From assembly GCF_946415235.1 (NCBI RefSeq), contig NZ_CAMKRR010000008.1, forward strand, positions 1 to 64,000: DNA of 64,000 nt, given 5' to 3'. Shown in pieces: positions 7,675 to 16,252 of this stretch (positions are counted from its first letter, which is position 1; each line of letters starts with the position of its first letter). The notes under the pieces are model-generated. The model was not told the DNA's origin, ran no database searches, and saw only the letters and a program-made list of their open reading frames with translations. Made by a program: the position numbers and the translations under genes. The DNA is from an uncultured Ruminococcus sp. (lineage in GTDB: Bacteria > Bacillota > Clostridia > Oscillospirales > Ruminococcaceae).

Positions 7675-9056
7675 TTTGCGTTTTCCTTCCTTTCTGTGTT
7701 CTTCGGCATGATGAGTGCTTCTGCTGTTTCTGCATTATTCTTTGGCGGGAAGAACATCGTTTTAAGTGTCATTAGTATTATCTGAAGATCAAGTCGTATT
7801 GAGTAATTCTCGATATACATAAGATCCATTTTCAGCTTGTCGTAGGGAGTGGTGTCGTAAGCTCCCGTTACCTGTGCATAGCCCGTAAGTCCCGCCTTGA
7901 CTTTAAGGCGGAATTCAAATTCGGGCATTTCCTCCTCGTACTCCTTTGTGAGCTCGGGTCTCTCGGGACGCGGGCCTACAACGGACATATCGCCCCTGAG
8001 TATATTGAAGAGCTGCGGGAACTCGTCCACGCGGAATTTCCTGAGCACCTTTCCAACGGGAGTTATCCTGTCGTCCTCTTCCGTTGCGAGACGGGGCTTG
8101 CCGTCCTTTTCCGCGTCAACTATCATGCTGCGGAACTTGTAAACGTAGAATTCTTTGCCGTTGAGGGTAAGTCGCTTCTGCTTGTAGAATACGGGACCGC
8201 GGTCGTAAAGCTTTACTGCCAGCGCCGATATTATCATGAACGGAGCGGCGGGTATGAGGGCTATCACCGAGAACAGTACGTCAAAGGTGCGCTTTACGAG
8301 CTGCTGCTCGAAATCGAGGCCGTAATTGCGGCAGAGCATGAGAGGTGTATCGAACAGACGGATATCGTCTGCGCCTCTTATTATAATATCCGAAACCTTT
8401 GGGGCTATATACGCGCGTTTCGAGTGTGCAAAGCAGAATTTGAGATAGTCGTTTCGCTGCTCTGCGGGGATATCGCAGACTATAGCACCCTCGTATTTCA
8501 TTATGAGTTCCTTTACCTTTTCGGCGGGCTCGTTTATGCTTATGGACTCGCATATCATGTACTTGTCCACGCGCTGGCTCATTTTCAGCACAAGCGACGC
8601 CGCACGGTGGCTTCCGTAGATGATGACCAGCTTTCGGGGCGGGTATATCATGAAGTACAGCTTTCCCGTAAGCAGTGTCCACAGCGCCAGTATGCCCAGA
8701 TCCATGCAGGACATGAGCACTATCGGCATCGCGGGCATGAAGTGTCTGCCGATAAGGCTTATAAGGAAGTACGAGACCGTATTCACGCACAGCATGGATA
8801 TCATCTGTGCATAGAACATATCGGTCTTTTTCAGGTAGCCCAGCTTAAGACCGCCGTAGGCTCTGAAAAACAGCCATACTATCAGGCAGTAGATAGCGAT
8901 GAGCACCCAGTTTCCTCGTCTGTAGTACGGGAGAACTATTTCCGCACTGTAATTCCTGTACCATACAAAGGCAAAAAGCCCTGTTATCATGGCAAGAAGC
9001 AGGACTCCCGATATAAAGGTAACAAATCTTTTATAAAGGTCTTTATTTTTTTTCAT
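7671..9056 (-). CDS. Undecaprenyl-phosphate sugar phosphotransferase (WbaP/WcaJ type)
   Basis: It has 461 residues. The N-terminal third has four hydrophobic helices, and the middle has a Rossmann-like CoA-binding-3 type region (LVIIYGSHRAASLVLKM). The C-terminal catalytic domain of polyprenol phosphosugar transferases has RTFDVLFSVIALIPAAPFMI as its membrane re-entrant helix, KFRSM, and LRKFRVDEFPQLFNILRGDMSVVGPRPE. Such enzymes start a polysaccharide repeat by moving a sugar-1-phosphate onto undecaprenyl phosphate at the inner leaflet. It is the first gene after the perfect promoter at 9146-9174. The sugar may be Glc, Gal or another hexose. Confidence 0.93.
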   Translation of the reverse strand: MKKNKDLYKRFVTFISGVLLLAMITGLFAFVWYRNYSAEIVLPYYRRGNWVLIAIYCLIVWLFFRAYGGLKLGYLKKTDMFYAQMISMLCVNTVSYFLISLIGRHFMPAMPIVLMSCMDLGILALWTLLTGKLYFMIYPPRKLVIIYGSHRAASLVLKMSQRVDKYMICESISINEPAEKVKELIMKYEGAIVCDIPAEQRNDYLKFCFAHSKRAYIAPKVSDIIIRGADDIRLFDTPLMLCRNYGLDFEQQLVKRTFDVLFSVIALIPAAPFMIISALAVKLYDRGPVFYKQKRLTLNGKEFYVYKFRSMIVDAEKDGKPRLATEEDDRITPVGKVLRKFRVDEFPQLFNILRGDMSVVGPRPERPELTKEYEEEMPEFEFRLKVKAGLTGYAQVTGAYDTTPYDKLKMDLMYIENYSIRLDLQIILMTLKTMFFPPKNNAETAEALIMPKNTERKENAK

Positions 9057-9145
9057 GATCCTTTTCCGTTGCCGAGACGGACGATGTCTCCTTCTTGATT
9101 CGTTTTGTTTTTCTTCTATTGTGCCGCAAATAACGACACAAAATA

Positions 9146-9174
9146 ATTATAGCAAATCATCATGGTTATGTCAA
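9146..9174 (-). promoter_or_regulatory. Perfect sigma-A promoter of the polysaccharide operon
   Basis: On the minus strand TTGACA (9169-9174) and TATAAT (9146-9151) are separated by exactly 17 bases. It fires toward the sugar-transferase gene with a leader of about 80 bases. Confidence 0.85.
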
Positions 9175-9186
9175 TATCAATTGACA
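9169..9186. promoter_or_regulatory. Palindrome overlapping the -35 box, candidate operator
   Basis: TGTCAAT-ATCA-ATTGACA is a perfect 7-bp inverted repeat with a 4-base centre. One arm includes the -35 hexamer of the polysaccharide promoter. A dimeric repressor here would block RNA polymerase. No regulator gene for it is adjacent, and no matching -10 box is found for the plus-strand TTGACA. Confidence 0.45.
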
Positions 9187-9233
9187 TATTCGGCAAAAAA
9201 TGGAAAGTGATTATTGCGCTTTGCACAAAAATG

Positions 9234-10253
9234 TCAGCCCTCGGATATGATGCAGTTCGGGTAGTAATGTTCGATTATCTCCCGCCAGCTCTTGCCCTCG
9301 GCAGCCATGGCGTTCGCGCCGTACTGGCTCATGCCTACGCCGTGTCCGAAGCCCTTTGTGGTTATTTCCGCTTCATCTCCGTATATGCTGACCTCGAAGC
9401 TTGCGGAGCGCAGTCCGAGGGCGTCCCTTATCTCGCCGCCCGATGCGGCAGTATCACCGACGGAAGCGGTAAGGACTGTTCCCGCGTCGGAAACGGTCAG
9501 CACCCTGAGCCATTCCTTCATATCACTGCCCAGCTCTGCTTCGGGAAAAGCGGCTTCAAGGGCGGTTTTCAGCTCATCACGGCTGAATTTCACCTTTTCT
9601 CGGAAATGGGGAGCTGTCATGTCCGAACGGCTGTCCACCTCCACAAGATAGTCCACGGGAGCTCCCCATGCGTTCTCGGCGCTCTCCGTGAAGCCTCCCG
9701 ACATGGAGTGGAAAGCGGCGATGATAGGTGCGTTCTCGTAGGTGATTATGCAGGGGAGGACTTCGTCAACGGCAGAGGCTATCTTTGCGTAATTCTCGTC
9801 AAATTTATCTCCGAAGCACTCCCTTGCGCGTTCGGTCGTGAAATAGCCCTGATATTTTGAGGTATCGTTGGAGAAATCCGCACCTTTCAGCTCACCGTTG
9901 GGGGAGCTTCTTTCGCTTATGCGGCGGCGCTCGGCGTAGGTATGGGCTGCCACAGCCTGTGCTTTCAGGGCTTCTATGCCGAAATTCGCAGGCATTTCCG
10001 CGCATACTGCGCCTATGACGTAATCGCGGACGGGTACTTCGAGGACCTTTCCGCTGTAAATGTCGAGTACCTTGTAGGGCTCGGGGTCATAGACTGTAGT
10101 ACTGTCCGTGTCCTCACTGTCGAAAATGTATTCTTCAAGCTTTACGGTGCTGTTCCCGGAGCTGTCTGCTTTTCCCGATATACACGCGGGAACTGCGGGT
10201 ATTACCAGTACCGAAAGAATGAGCAGCAGAGCTGCTGCGGCGTTTTTTCTCAT
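9234..10253 (-). CDS. spoIID: SpoIID/LytB-domain protein (peptidoglycan lytic transglycosylase-like)
   Basis: This 339-residue exported protein has an N-terminal hydrophobic segment (AAAALLLILSVLVIPAVPAC) that serves as a signal or anchor. A short linker and the SpoIID domain follow. Diagnostic pieces are VIGAVCAEMPANFGIEALKAQAVAAHTYA, with the catalytic-type Glu in EMP, then FHSMSGGFTES and the C-terminal GFGHGVGMSQYGANAMA. SpoIID cleaves stem-free glycan strands during engulfment in spore formers. Related proteins also occur in species not known to sporulate. The Cys at the end of the hydrophobic stretch (VPAC) could be a lipobox. It stands alone and is transcribed away from citrate synthase. 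Confidence 0.85.
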   Translation of the reverse strand: MRKNAAAALLLILSVLVIPAVPACISGKADSSGNSTVKLEEYIFDSEDTDSTTVYDPEPYKVLDIYSGKVLEVPVRDYVIGAVCAEMPANFGIEALKAQAVAAHTYAERRRISERSSPNGELKGADFSNDTSKYQGYFTTERARECFGDKFDENYAKIASAVDEVLPCIITYENAPIIAAFHSMSGGFTESAENAWGAPVDYLVEVDSRSDMTAPHFREKVKFSRDELKTALEAAFPEAELGSDMKEWLRVLTVSDAGTVLTASVGDTAASGGEIRDALGLRSASFEVSIYGDEAEITTKGFGHGVGMSQYGANAMAAEGKSWREIIEHYYPNCIISEG

Positions 10254-10314
10254 ACTTATTCTCCTTGTCTGCTGATCTCCGATCTGTGACGGCTCCCTGT
10301 AAATAAGAAAATGT

Positions 10315-10343
10315 TTGACATTAAATAATAAATGGTGTATAAT
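10315..10343 (+). promoter_or_regulatory. Perfect sigma-A promoter of the citrate synthase gene
   Basis: TTGACA (10315-10320), a 17-base spacer and TATAAT (10338-10343) lie 31 bases before the citrate synthase ATG. Confidence 0.88.
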
Positions 10344-10373
10344 TAATAATGAATATGTTTTAGGAGAGTGATC

Positions 10374-11735
10374 ATGATGCCGTCATTTATTTCGGGCGCT
10401 AACATTACAGATTTATGCAGCAGGTTAGCGGATAATACCGCAATAGATCCAAAGCTTTATGAAAAATATCATGTGAAGAGAGGACTCCGCAACAGCGACG
10501 GTACAGGCGTAATGGCGGGTATTACCAATATATGCAACGTCCACGGCTATGTTATGAACGAGGGCGAAAGAGAACCTATCCCCGGACAGCTCATATACAG
10601 AGGCTATAATATAAACGACCTTGTTGAGAATGTTGAAAAGGACGACCGCTTCGGCTATGAGGAAACTGCTTTCCTTCTGCTCTTCGGCCATCTGCCCAAC
10701 GTAAAGGAGCTCAAGACCTTCAGCTCATACATATCCGTCAAGAGAGACCTGCCAAACGGCTTCGTTGAGGATATGATACTCAAGGCTCCGTCAAAGAACA
10801 TCATGAACAAGCTTGCACGTTCGGTGCTGGCTCTGTATTCCTACGACGACGAGTGCGAGAACAAGGGACTTGAAAACGAAATGCGTACCGCGGTGAGCCT
10901 TATCGCCAAAATGCCTGTCATCATGGCGAACGCTTATCAGGTTAAGCGCAGGGTATTCGACAACCAGAGCATGATAATGCATCCCATAAATTATGAGGAA
11001 AACACGGCGCAGTGCATACTTTCGCTGCTCCGCCCCGACAGGAAGTACACCAAGGACGAGGCACAGATGCTTGACCGCCTCCTCATGCTGCAGGCAGAGC
11101 ACGGCGGCGGCAATAACTCAACATTTACCTGCCGTGTACTCACTTCCTCGGGAACAGATCCCTATTCCGCTTATTCCTCGGCTATATGCTCACTGAAGGG
11201 CCCCCGTCACGGCGGCGCTAATCTTCAGGTAATAAATATGCTGGACAACTTCAAGGCGAACATAAAGAACTGGGAGGACGAAGGAGAAGTCGCTGACTAT
11301 ATGCGTAAGACCATACTCAAAGAGACAAACGACCACTCGGGTCTTATCTACGGTATGGGCCACGCTGTATACACTATCTCCGACCCCCGTGCCATGATAC
11401 TCAAAAAGAAAGCCTTCGAGCTTGCAAAGGGCAAGGACATAGAAGCGGAATTCCGCCTCCTCGAGACTATCGAGCGCCTTACTCCCGAGATATTCAGGGA
11501 AATGAAGGGCAGCACAAAGGTAATGTGCGCGAATGTGGATATGTATTCGGGACTCGTATACAGGATGCTGGGTATCCCCGACGAGCTGTTCACTCCGCTG
11601 TTCGCCATTGCGCGTATGGCAGGCTGGGCTGCACACCGTATGGAAGAGATACTCACGGGCGGAAGGATAATCCGTCCCGCTTACAAGGCGATCGCAAAGG
11701 AAAAGGAATACGTAAAGCTCTCCGAGCGCGAATGA
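10374..11735 (+). CDS. Citrate synthase
   Basis: This type-I-like citrate synthase of 453 residues condenses oxaloacetate and acetyl-CoA. Active-site segments are visible in order: AEHGGGNNSTFTCR with a His, CSLKGPRHGGAN, GMGHAVYTISDPRA with the second His, and CANVDMYSG with the catalytic Asp. The listed ORF begins at a GTG. I prefer ATG 10374 because AGGAGA lies six bases before it. It has its own consensus promoter and is followed after 13 bases by a lipoprotein gene. Its likely job in an anaerobe is the oxidative branch to 2-oxoglutarate and glutamate, which is inference. Confidence 0.95.
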   Translation: MMPSFISGANITDLCSRLADNTAIDPKLYEKYHVKRGLRNSDGTGVMAGITNICNVHGYVMNEGEREPIPGQLIYRGYNINDLVENVEKDDRFGYEETAFLLLFGHLPNVKELKTFSSYISVKRDLPNGFVEDMILKAPSKNIMNKLARSVLALYSYDDECENKGLENEMRTAVSLIAKMPVIMANAYQVKRRVFDNQSMIMHPINYEENTAQCILSLLRPDRKYTKDEAQMLDRLLMLQAEHGGGNNSTFTCRVLTSSGTDPYSAYSSAICSLKGPRHGGANLQVINMLDNFKANIKNWEDEGEVADYMRKTILKETNDHSGLIYGMGHAVYTISDPRAMILKKKAFELAKGKDIEAEFRLLETIERLTPEIFREMKGSTKVMCANVDMYSGLVYRMLGIPDELFTPLFAIARMAGWAAHRMEEILTGGRIIRPAYKAIAKEKEYVKLSERE

Positions 11736-11748
11736 GCCGCAAAAGCAT

Positions 11749-13068
11749 ATGAAAATATTTTCAGCTATCATAACAGCCCTCTTTACGGGGGCTGCGCTTA
11801 CGGGCTGTACCTTCGGCGCAAGCATAGATACTCTCATGGCTCCGCCGAAGCTCAGCGTTGAACAGGAACAGATATACTCTGCCCTGACCAATGCGGAAGG
11901 AACAGCAATAAGCCTTAAGTACCCGAAATCGGGAAAATACCTTTCGGCATTCATAATCGAGGATATAGACGGCGACGGCGGCGATGAAGCTCTCGTGTTC
12001 TATGAGAGGAACAACCGTGCTCCCGATGAAAATGCCCTGAGGATAAACGTCCTCGACAAGGAGGGCGACCACTGGCGCTCTGTGGACGACCTTTCGGCAG
12101 TCGGCAGCGAGATAGAAGAGGTCATGATCTCGCGGCTGGGCACCAATGACCGTGTGAATATCATCGTCGGAACAAGTATCATCAACCGCTCGGAGAAGAA
12201 TGTCACCATATACATTTACTCGGAGGGCAGATTACAGGGTACGAAGTTCTCTGTGCCGTATTCATTCATTGATGTAAAGGATCTGGATATGGACAGCGAT
12301 AACGAGCTCCTGAGACTTACAAAGGCTTCAAGCGAAGAGCCCGCCCTTGCAGAGGTGTATAAGCTCGACGAGAACGGTATGTACCACAGGTCAAAGCTTG
12401 AACTGGGAGATAACATAAGCGAGTTCGACATAAGCTACGGAAGTCTCCCCGACGGCAGGCTCGGTCTGTATATCGACGAATCCTCGGGAACGGGCAATAT
12501 CCGTTCCGATGTCATATATATGGAAGGCAGCGCACTTAACAGCGTCACCGTTACTAACGACGATGACATGAATAAAAGCAGACCTGCGGGCTACAGCTCC
12601 TTTGATGTGGATTCCGACGGAAGCCTCGAGATACCGTTCCAGATAACCGCTGCGGGCTATGAGTCGGCAGCCGAGGGCGAAAGGCTCAGCCTTACCGAGT
12701 GGAACAAGCTCGACAGGCTTATGAACCTGAAAAGGCGGTATATCTCCTATTACAGTCTCAATGACGGATATATATTCATTTTCCCCGAAAGATGGGTGGA
12801 CAATGTGACTGTAAGGCGTGATATAGTCAACGACGAGATAGTTTTCTGCAAGTACAAGAACGGGAACATGGGGCGCGAGCTTCTCAGGATAGCCTGCGCG
12901 GACGATGCTCCTTCGCGGGATGACAGGATATCCAACGAGTATATGCTGATGTGCACAAAGGGAGATTCGTCTTACCTTGCCGTGATCCCCGGCGATCCCG
13001 ATCCCGAGGGCGACGGGCTCTGCATAACCGCAGGAGAAGCTGCTGTAGGCTTCAGGACAAGGGACTGA
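11749..13068 (+). CDS. Secreted lipoprotein with Asp-rich (FG-GAP/VCBS-like) repeats
   Basis: It has 439 residues. The N-terminus is a lipoprotein signal (MKIFSAIITALFTGAALTGC) with the acylated Cys at position 20. At least three repeats carry acidic loops of the kind seen in FG-GAP/VCBS beta-propeller blades: IEDIDGDGGDEALVFY, VKDLDMDSDNELLRL and FDVDSDGSLEIPF. An extracellular, Ca2+-stabilised beta-rich fold is therefore likely. It sits between citrate synthase and a two-component system in the same direction. A role as extracytoplasmic partner of that sensor is plausible from position only. I do not recognise a named family. Confidence 0.75.
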   Translation: MKIFSAIITALFTGAALTGCTFGASIDTLMAPPKLSVEQEQIYSALTNAEGTAISLKYPKSGKYLSAFIIEDIDGDGGDEALVFYERNNRAPDENALRINVLDKEGDHWRSVDDLSAVGSEIEEVMISRLGTNDRVNIIVGTSIINRSEKNVTIYIYSEGRLQGTKFSVPYSFIDVKDLDMDSDNELLRLTKASSEEPALAEVYKLDENGMYHRSKLELGDNISEFDISYGSLPDGRLGLYIDESSGTGNIRSDVIYMEGSALNSVTVTNDDDMNKSRPAGYSSFDVDSDGSLEIPFQITAAGYESAAEGERLSLTEWNKLDRLMNLKRRYISYYSLNDGYIFIFPERWVDNVTVRRDIVNDEIVFCKYKNGNMGRELLRIACADDAPSRDDRISNEYMLMCTKGDSSYLAVIPGDPDPEGDGLCITAGEAAVGFRTRD

Positions 13069-13119
13069 TACGCAGCTTGGATATAAGCTGAGAAATATAC
13101 ATAAAGGAGTGATACTCTC

Positions 13120-13821
13120 ATGAAACGTATACTTATATGCGAGGACGAGGATACAATACGCGAATTCGTTGTCATAAACCTCAAGCGCGCAGGCTATGAC
13201 GTAGTCGATGTGAACTGCGGCGAGGACGCCCTCAAGACCTTTGAGGCGGAGCACGGCAAATTCGAGGTAGTCCTGCTGGATATAATGATGCCGGGCATAG
13301 ACGGCTTCACGGTATGCAAGAAGATACGTGAAAAAAGCTCTACCATAGGCATAATAATGCTCACTGCAAGGACTCAGGAAATGGACAAGGTCAGCGGTCT
13401 TATGATAGGCGCCGACGATTATATCACCAAGCCCTTTTCACCGTCCGAGCTCACTGCCCGCGTTGACGCCATATACAGGCGCGTGTGCATGAGCTCCATA
13501 AAGAACGAGAAGCAGTCCGTCATAGAGAGCGGTCCTTTTGTACTCAACCTCAAGAGCCGTACAGTCACAAAGGACGGCGAGCCCATAGAGCTCACACAGG
13601 TAGAGTATCAGATACTCGAGTTCTTCATGAACAATAAAAATACCGCTCTTGACCGTGCAAGCATACTCAACCATATATGGGGCGAGAGCTATTACGGCGA
13701 CGATAAGATAGTTGACGTTAATATAAGGCGCATACGCATGAAGATAGAGGAAGAGCCTTCAAACCCCAAGTATATCATTACCATTTGGGGATACGGCTAT
13801 AAATGGAATGACGTTCAGTAA
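13120..13821 (+). CDS. OmpR/PhoB-family response regulator
   Basis: This 233-residue regulator has a receiver domain at residues 1-120 with the acidic pocket CEDED, phospho-acceptor Asp54 in VVLLDIMMPG, and the Thr and Lys switch residues (MLTAR, ITKPF). A winged-helix DNA-binding domain at the C-terminus is marked by LTQVEYQILEFFMNN, NHIWGESYYGDDKIVDVNIRRIRMKIE and the final WGYGYKW. AAGGAGTG precedes the ATG. It overlaps the sensor kinase start by one base (TAATG), so the two form one unit. The target genes are unknown. Confidence 0.95.
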   Translation: MKRILICEDEDTIREFVVINLKRAGYDVVDVNCGEDALKTFEAEHGKFEVVLLDIMMPGIDGFTVCKKIREKSSTIGIIMLTARTQEMDKVSGLMIGADDYITKPFSPSELTARVDAIYRRVCMSSIKNEKQSVIESGPFVLNLKSRTVTKDGEPIELTQVEYQILEFFMNNKNTALDRASILNHIWGESYYGDDKIVDVNIRRIRMKIEEEPSNPKYIITIWGYGYKWNDVQ

Positions 13822-15224
13822 TGGCTAAAAAGAGTATCACAAGGCGCTGGATAGTCAACAATCTCGGAGTTGTCGTGCTTGCGCTCCTTGTCATAGATAT
13901 GGCGATCATCTATGCGATACAGAATTATTTCTACAACTCTGCAAAGCAGTACCTCGTATCAAAGCTCAATGCCGTAACGAGCGTGCTGAGTATGCATTCT
14001 CAGGACAGCTCGTCAAACTTCTCCGCAGAGATGAGGAAAATGCTCGAGACCTTCAACGAGAAGGACAAGATAGAGCTTATGGCGATAAACTCCAAGGGCA
14101 GGGTAGTCCTTACCTCTTCGGGCTTTTCTCCCGATGCCGACGACCCCATGCCCGACTACGACGAAGCTCTCGAAAAAAGCGAGGGCGACCATGTGTACAG
14201 GCTCAGGGGCGGCGAAAAGATACTTGCCGTATCTGTTCCCATAGGCTCCATGAGCAACGAGTACAGCGCCGTAAGAATGGTCACATCGCTGACAGCCATA
14301 GACGAGACTATCAAGAATTATGCGCTTGCCGCTTCGGTGGTGTGCATAGCCATAATACTTATAATCATAGTAACAGGTCTGTACTTCGCGGGCTCTATCG
14401 TTAAGCCGATACAGCAGATAAGCGGTATCGCCCGTAAATTTGCGCTGGGCGACTTCTCAACACGTATCGACAACGACAGCGACGACGAGATAGGCGACCT
14501 CTGCACGGCTATAAACAATATGGCTGACGAGCTCTCTGCCACAGAGGCTATGAAGAACGAGTTCATATCCTCGGTGTCTCATGAGCTGAGAACTCCCCTT
14601 ACCGCCATAAAGGGCTGGGCGGAAACTCTTATGATAGACGGAGGCGGCAGCCCCGATACCATGAAAAAAGGCGTCGGTGTCATCGTCAACGAGACAGAGC
14701 GACTTTCGCAGATGGTTGAGGAGCTCCTTGACTTCTCACGTATGCAGAACGGTCATTTTACATTGCAGAATGCGAATATGGACGTTCTTGCGGAGCTTGG
14801 CGACGCGGTTCTCATCTACAGCGACAAGGCACGGCGTGAGGAAAAGGAGATAATCTACAGCGAGCCCGAGATGCTCCCCTTTGTGTACGGCGACAAGAAC
14901 CGTATACGTCAGGTGTTCATCAATGTTATCGACAATGCGGTGAAGTACTCCTCGGCAGGGGATACTGTTACCATAATGGCTTATGAAAAGGGCGGAAATG
15001 TCATAATAAGCGTGGCTGATACGGGCTGCGGCATCAAGAAATCCGACCTTGCAAAGGTCAAGACCAAGTTCTACAAGGCAAATCATACCCGCCGAGGCTC
15101 GGGAATAGGTCTTGCCGTTGCAGACGAGATAATCAGTATGCACGGCGGCAGCATGGACATAACCAGTGAGGGCGAAGGCAAGGGTACTACGGTAATAATA
15201 ACCCTCCCTGCGGTAAAGCAGTAG
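13821..15224 (+). CDS. Membrane sensor histidine kinase
   Basis: It has 467 residues. TM1 is near residues 13-33, an extracytoplasmic sensor region lies at about 35-165, and TM2 is near 167-190. A HAMP linker begins at GSIVKPIQQISG. The dimerisation domain contains the phospho-accepting His254 in SVSHELRTPLTAIKG. The ATPase part has an N box (VFINVIDNAVKYS), G1 (VADTGCGIKK) and G2 (GSGIGLAVADEI). The ectodomain is short and lacks Cys. It is coupled by TAATG to its response regulator. The signal is not evident. The upstream lipoprotein could contribute to sensing. Confidence 0.95.
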   Translation: MAKKSITRRWIVNNLGVVVLALLVIDMAIIYAIQNYFYNSAKQYLVSKLNAVTSVLSMHSQDSSSNFSAEMRKMLETFNEKDKIELMAINSKGRVVLTSSGFSPDADDPMPDYDEALEKSEGDHVYRLRGGEKILAVSVPIGSMSNEYSAVRMVTSLTAIDETIKNYALAASVVCIAIILIIIVTGLYFAGSIVKPIQQISGIARKFALGDFSTRIDNDSDDEIGDLCTAINNMADELSATEAMKNEFISSVSHELRTPLTAIKGWAETLMIDGGGSPDTMKKGVGVIVNETERLSQMVEELLDFSRMQNGHFTLQNANMDVLAELGDAVLIYSDKARREEKEIIYSEPEMLPFVYGDKNRIRQVFINVIDNAVKYSSAGDTVTIMAYEKGGNVIISVADTGCGIKKSDLAKVKTKFYKANHTRRGSGIGLAVADEIISMHGGSMDITSEGEGKGTTVIITLPAVKQ

Positions 15225-15259
15225 GACGGATACAATAAATGATTCAATAAGGTGAAAAC

Positions 15260-16252
15260 ATGGGAAAAAGTGATAATACACAGGAAAAATTCAAATCAAA
15301 GATAGGCGGTCAGGCTCTTATCGAGGGCATAATGATGCTGGGACCGAATAAGGGCGCAATGGCGTGCAGGCTCCCCGATGGCACTGTAGACCTGGAAACA
15401 TGGGACGAGAACAACGGAAAGAACGCCCCTTGGTACAGGAAGGTACCGCTGGTAAGAGGCTGTACGGGTTTCGCCATATCCCTTGTCAAGGGCTATAAGT
15501 ACATGATGAAGTCTGCCGAGAAGCAGATGCCCGAGGACGAGGAGGAAGAAAAGGACAAGAAAAAGAATGACGAGCCCGCAGCAGAGGCTGCTGCCGAAAG
15601 CAGTGAAACGGCTGATAAGAAGAAAGAGGGCTCGGGCTACGATATATTCATGTATCTCGGCATACTTTTCGGCGTAGTCATGGCCATAGGACTTTTCGTC
15701 ATGCTCCCGAAATGGATAGTGGGACTCATGCCCTCGGTCAGGGAGCACCGCTTCCTGCGCTCGCTTCTTGAGGGACTGGTAAAGATAACCCTTTTCGTTG
15801 TATATATGTACCTTACGAGCCTTATGAAGGATATACGCAGACAGTTCATGTACCACGGCGCAGAGCACAAGACCATTGCCTGCCATGAGGCAGAGCTCCC
15901 GCTGACTGTTGAGAATATCCGCAAGCAGAGCCGTTTCCACAAGCGCTGCGGTACGAGCTTCATATTCATAGTTCTTATCGTCAGCATATTCGTGATGTGC
16001 TTCGTGCCTTTCACGGTAACGTGGCAGCGCATCGTGGCTTCACTGGTGCTCCTGCCCCTTGTTGTGGGCATCTCCTACGAGTGCATACGCCTTGCGGGAA
16101 ATAACGACAACCTCTTCACACGTATCCTTTCTGCTCCCGGACTTGCAATGCAGCGCATAACCACCCGCGAGCCCGACGACAGTATGATAGAGATAGCTAT
16201 TGCTGCAATGACTCCTTGTATACCAAGTGACAAGGAGGAGGACAAGTGGTAA
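15260..16252 (+). CDS. yqhQ: YqhQ-like DUF1385 membrane protein
   Basis: This 330-residue protein shows the DUF1385 start (KIGGQALIEGIMMLGP) and the PWYRKVPLVRGCTGFAISLVKGYKYM segment. An acidic, Ala-rich spacer follows (about residues 94-125), then hydrophobic helices and the conserved YHGAEHKTIACHEAE and HKRCGTSF motifs. The His and Cys residues resemble metal ligands, but the function of the family is not established. It precedes prmC, a common clostridial arrangement, and its stop overlaps the prmC start. Confidence 0.9.
   Translation: MGKSDNTQEKFKSKIGGQALIEGIMMLGPNKGAMACRLPDGTVDLETWDENNGKNAPWYRKVPLVRGCTGFAISLVKGYKYMMKSAEKQMPEDEEEEKDKKKNDEPAAEAAAESSETADKKKEGSGYDIFMYLGILFGVVMAIGLFVMLPKWIVGLMPSVREHRFLRSLLEGLVKITLFVVYMYLTSLMKDIRRQFMYHGAEHKTIACHEAELPLTVENIRKQSRFHKRCGTSFIFIVLIVSIFVMCFVPFTVTWQRIVASLVLLPLVVGISYECIRLAGNNDNLFTRILSAPGLAMQRITTREPDDSMIEIAIAAMTPCIPSDKEEDKW

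Noticed and set aside
9181-9186. Divergent plus-strand promoter from the second TTGACA
   Set aside because: No acceptable -10 box lies 16-18 bases downstream and no plus-strand gene follows.
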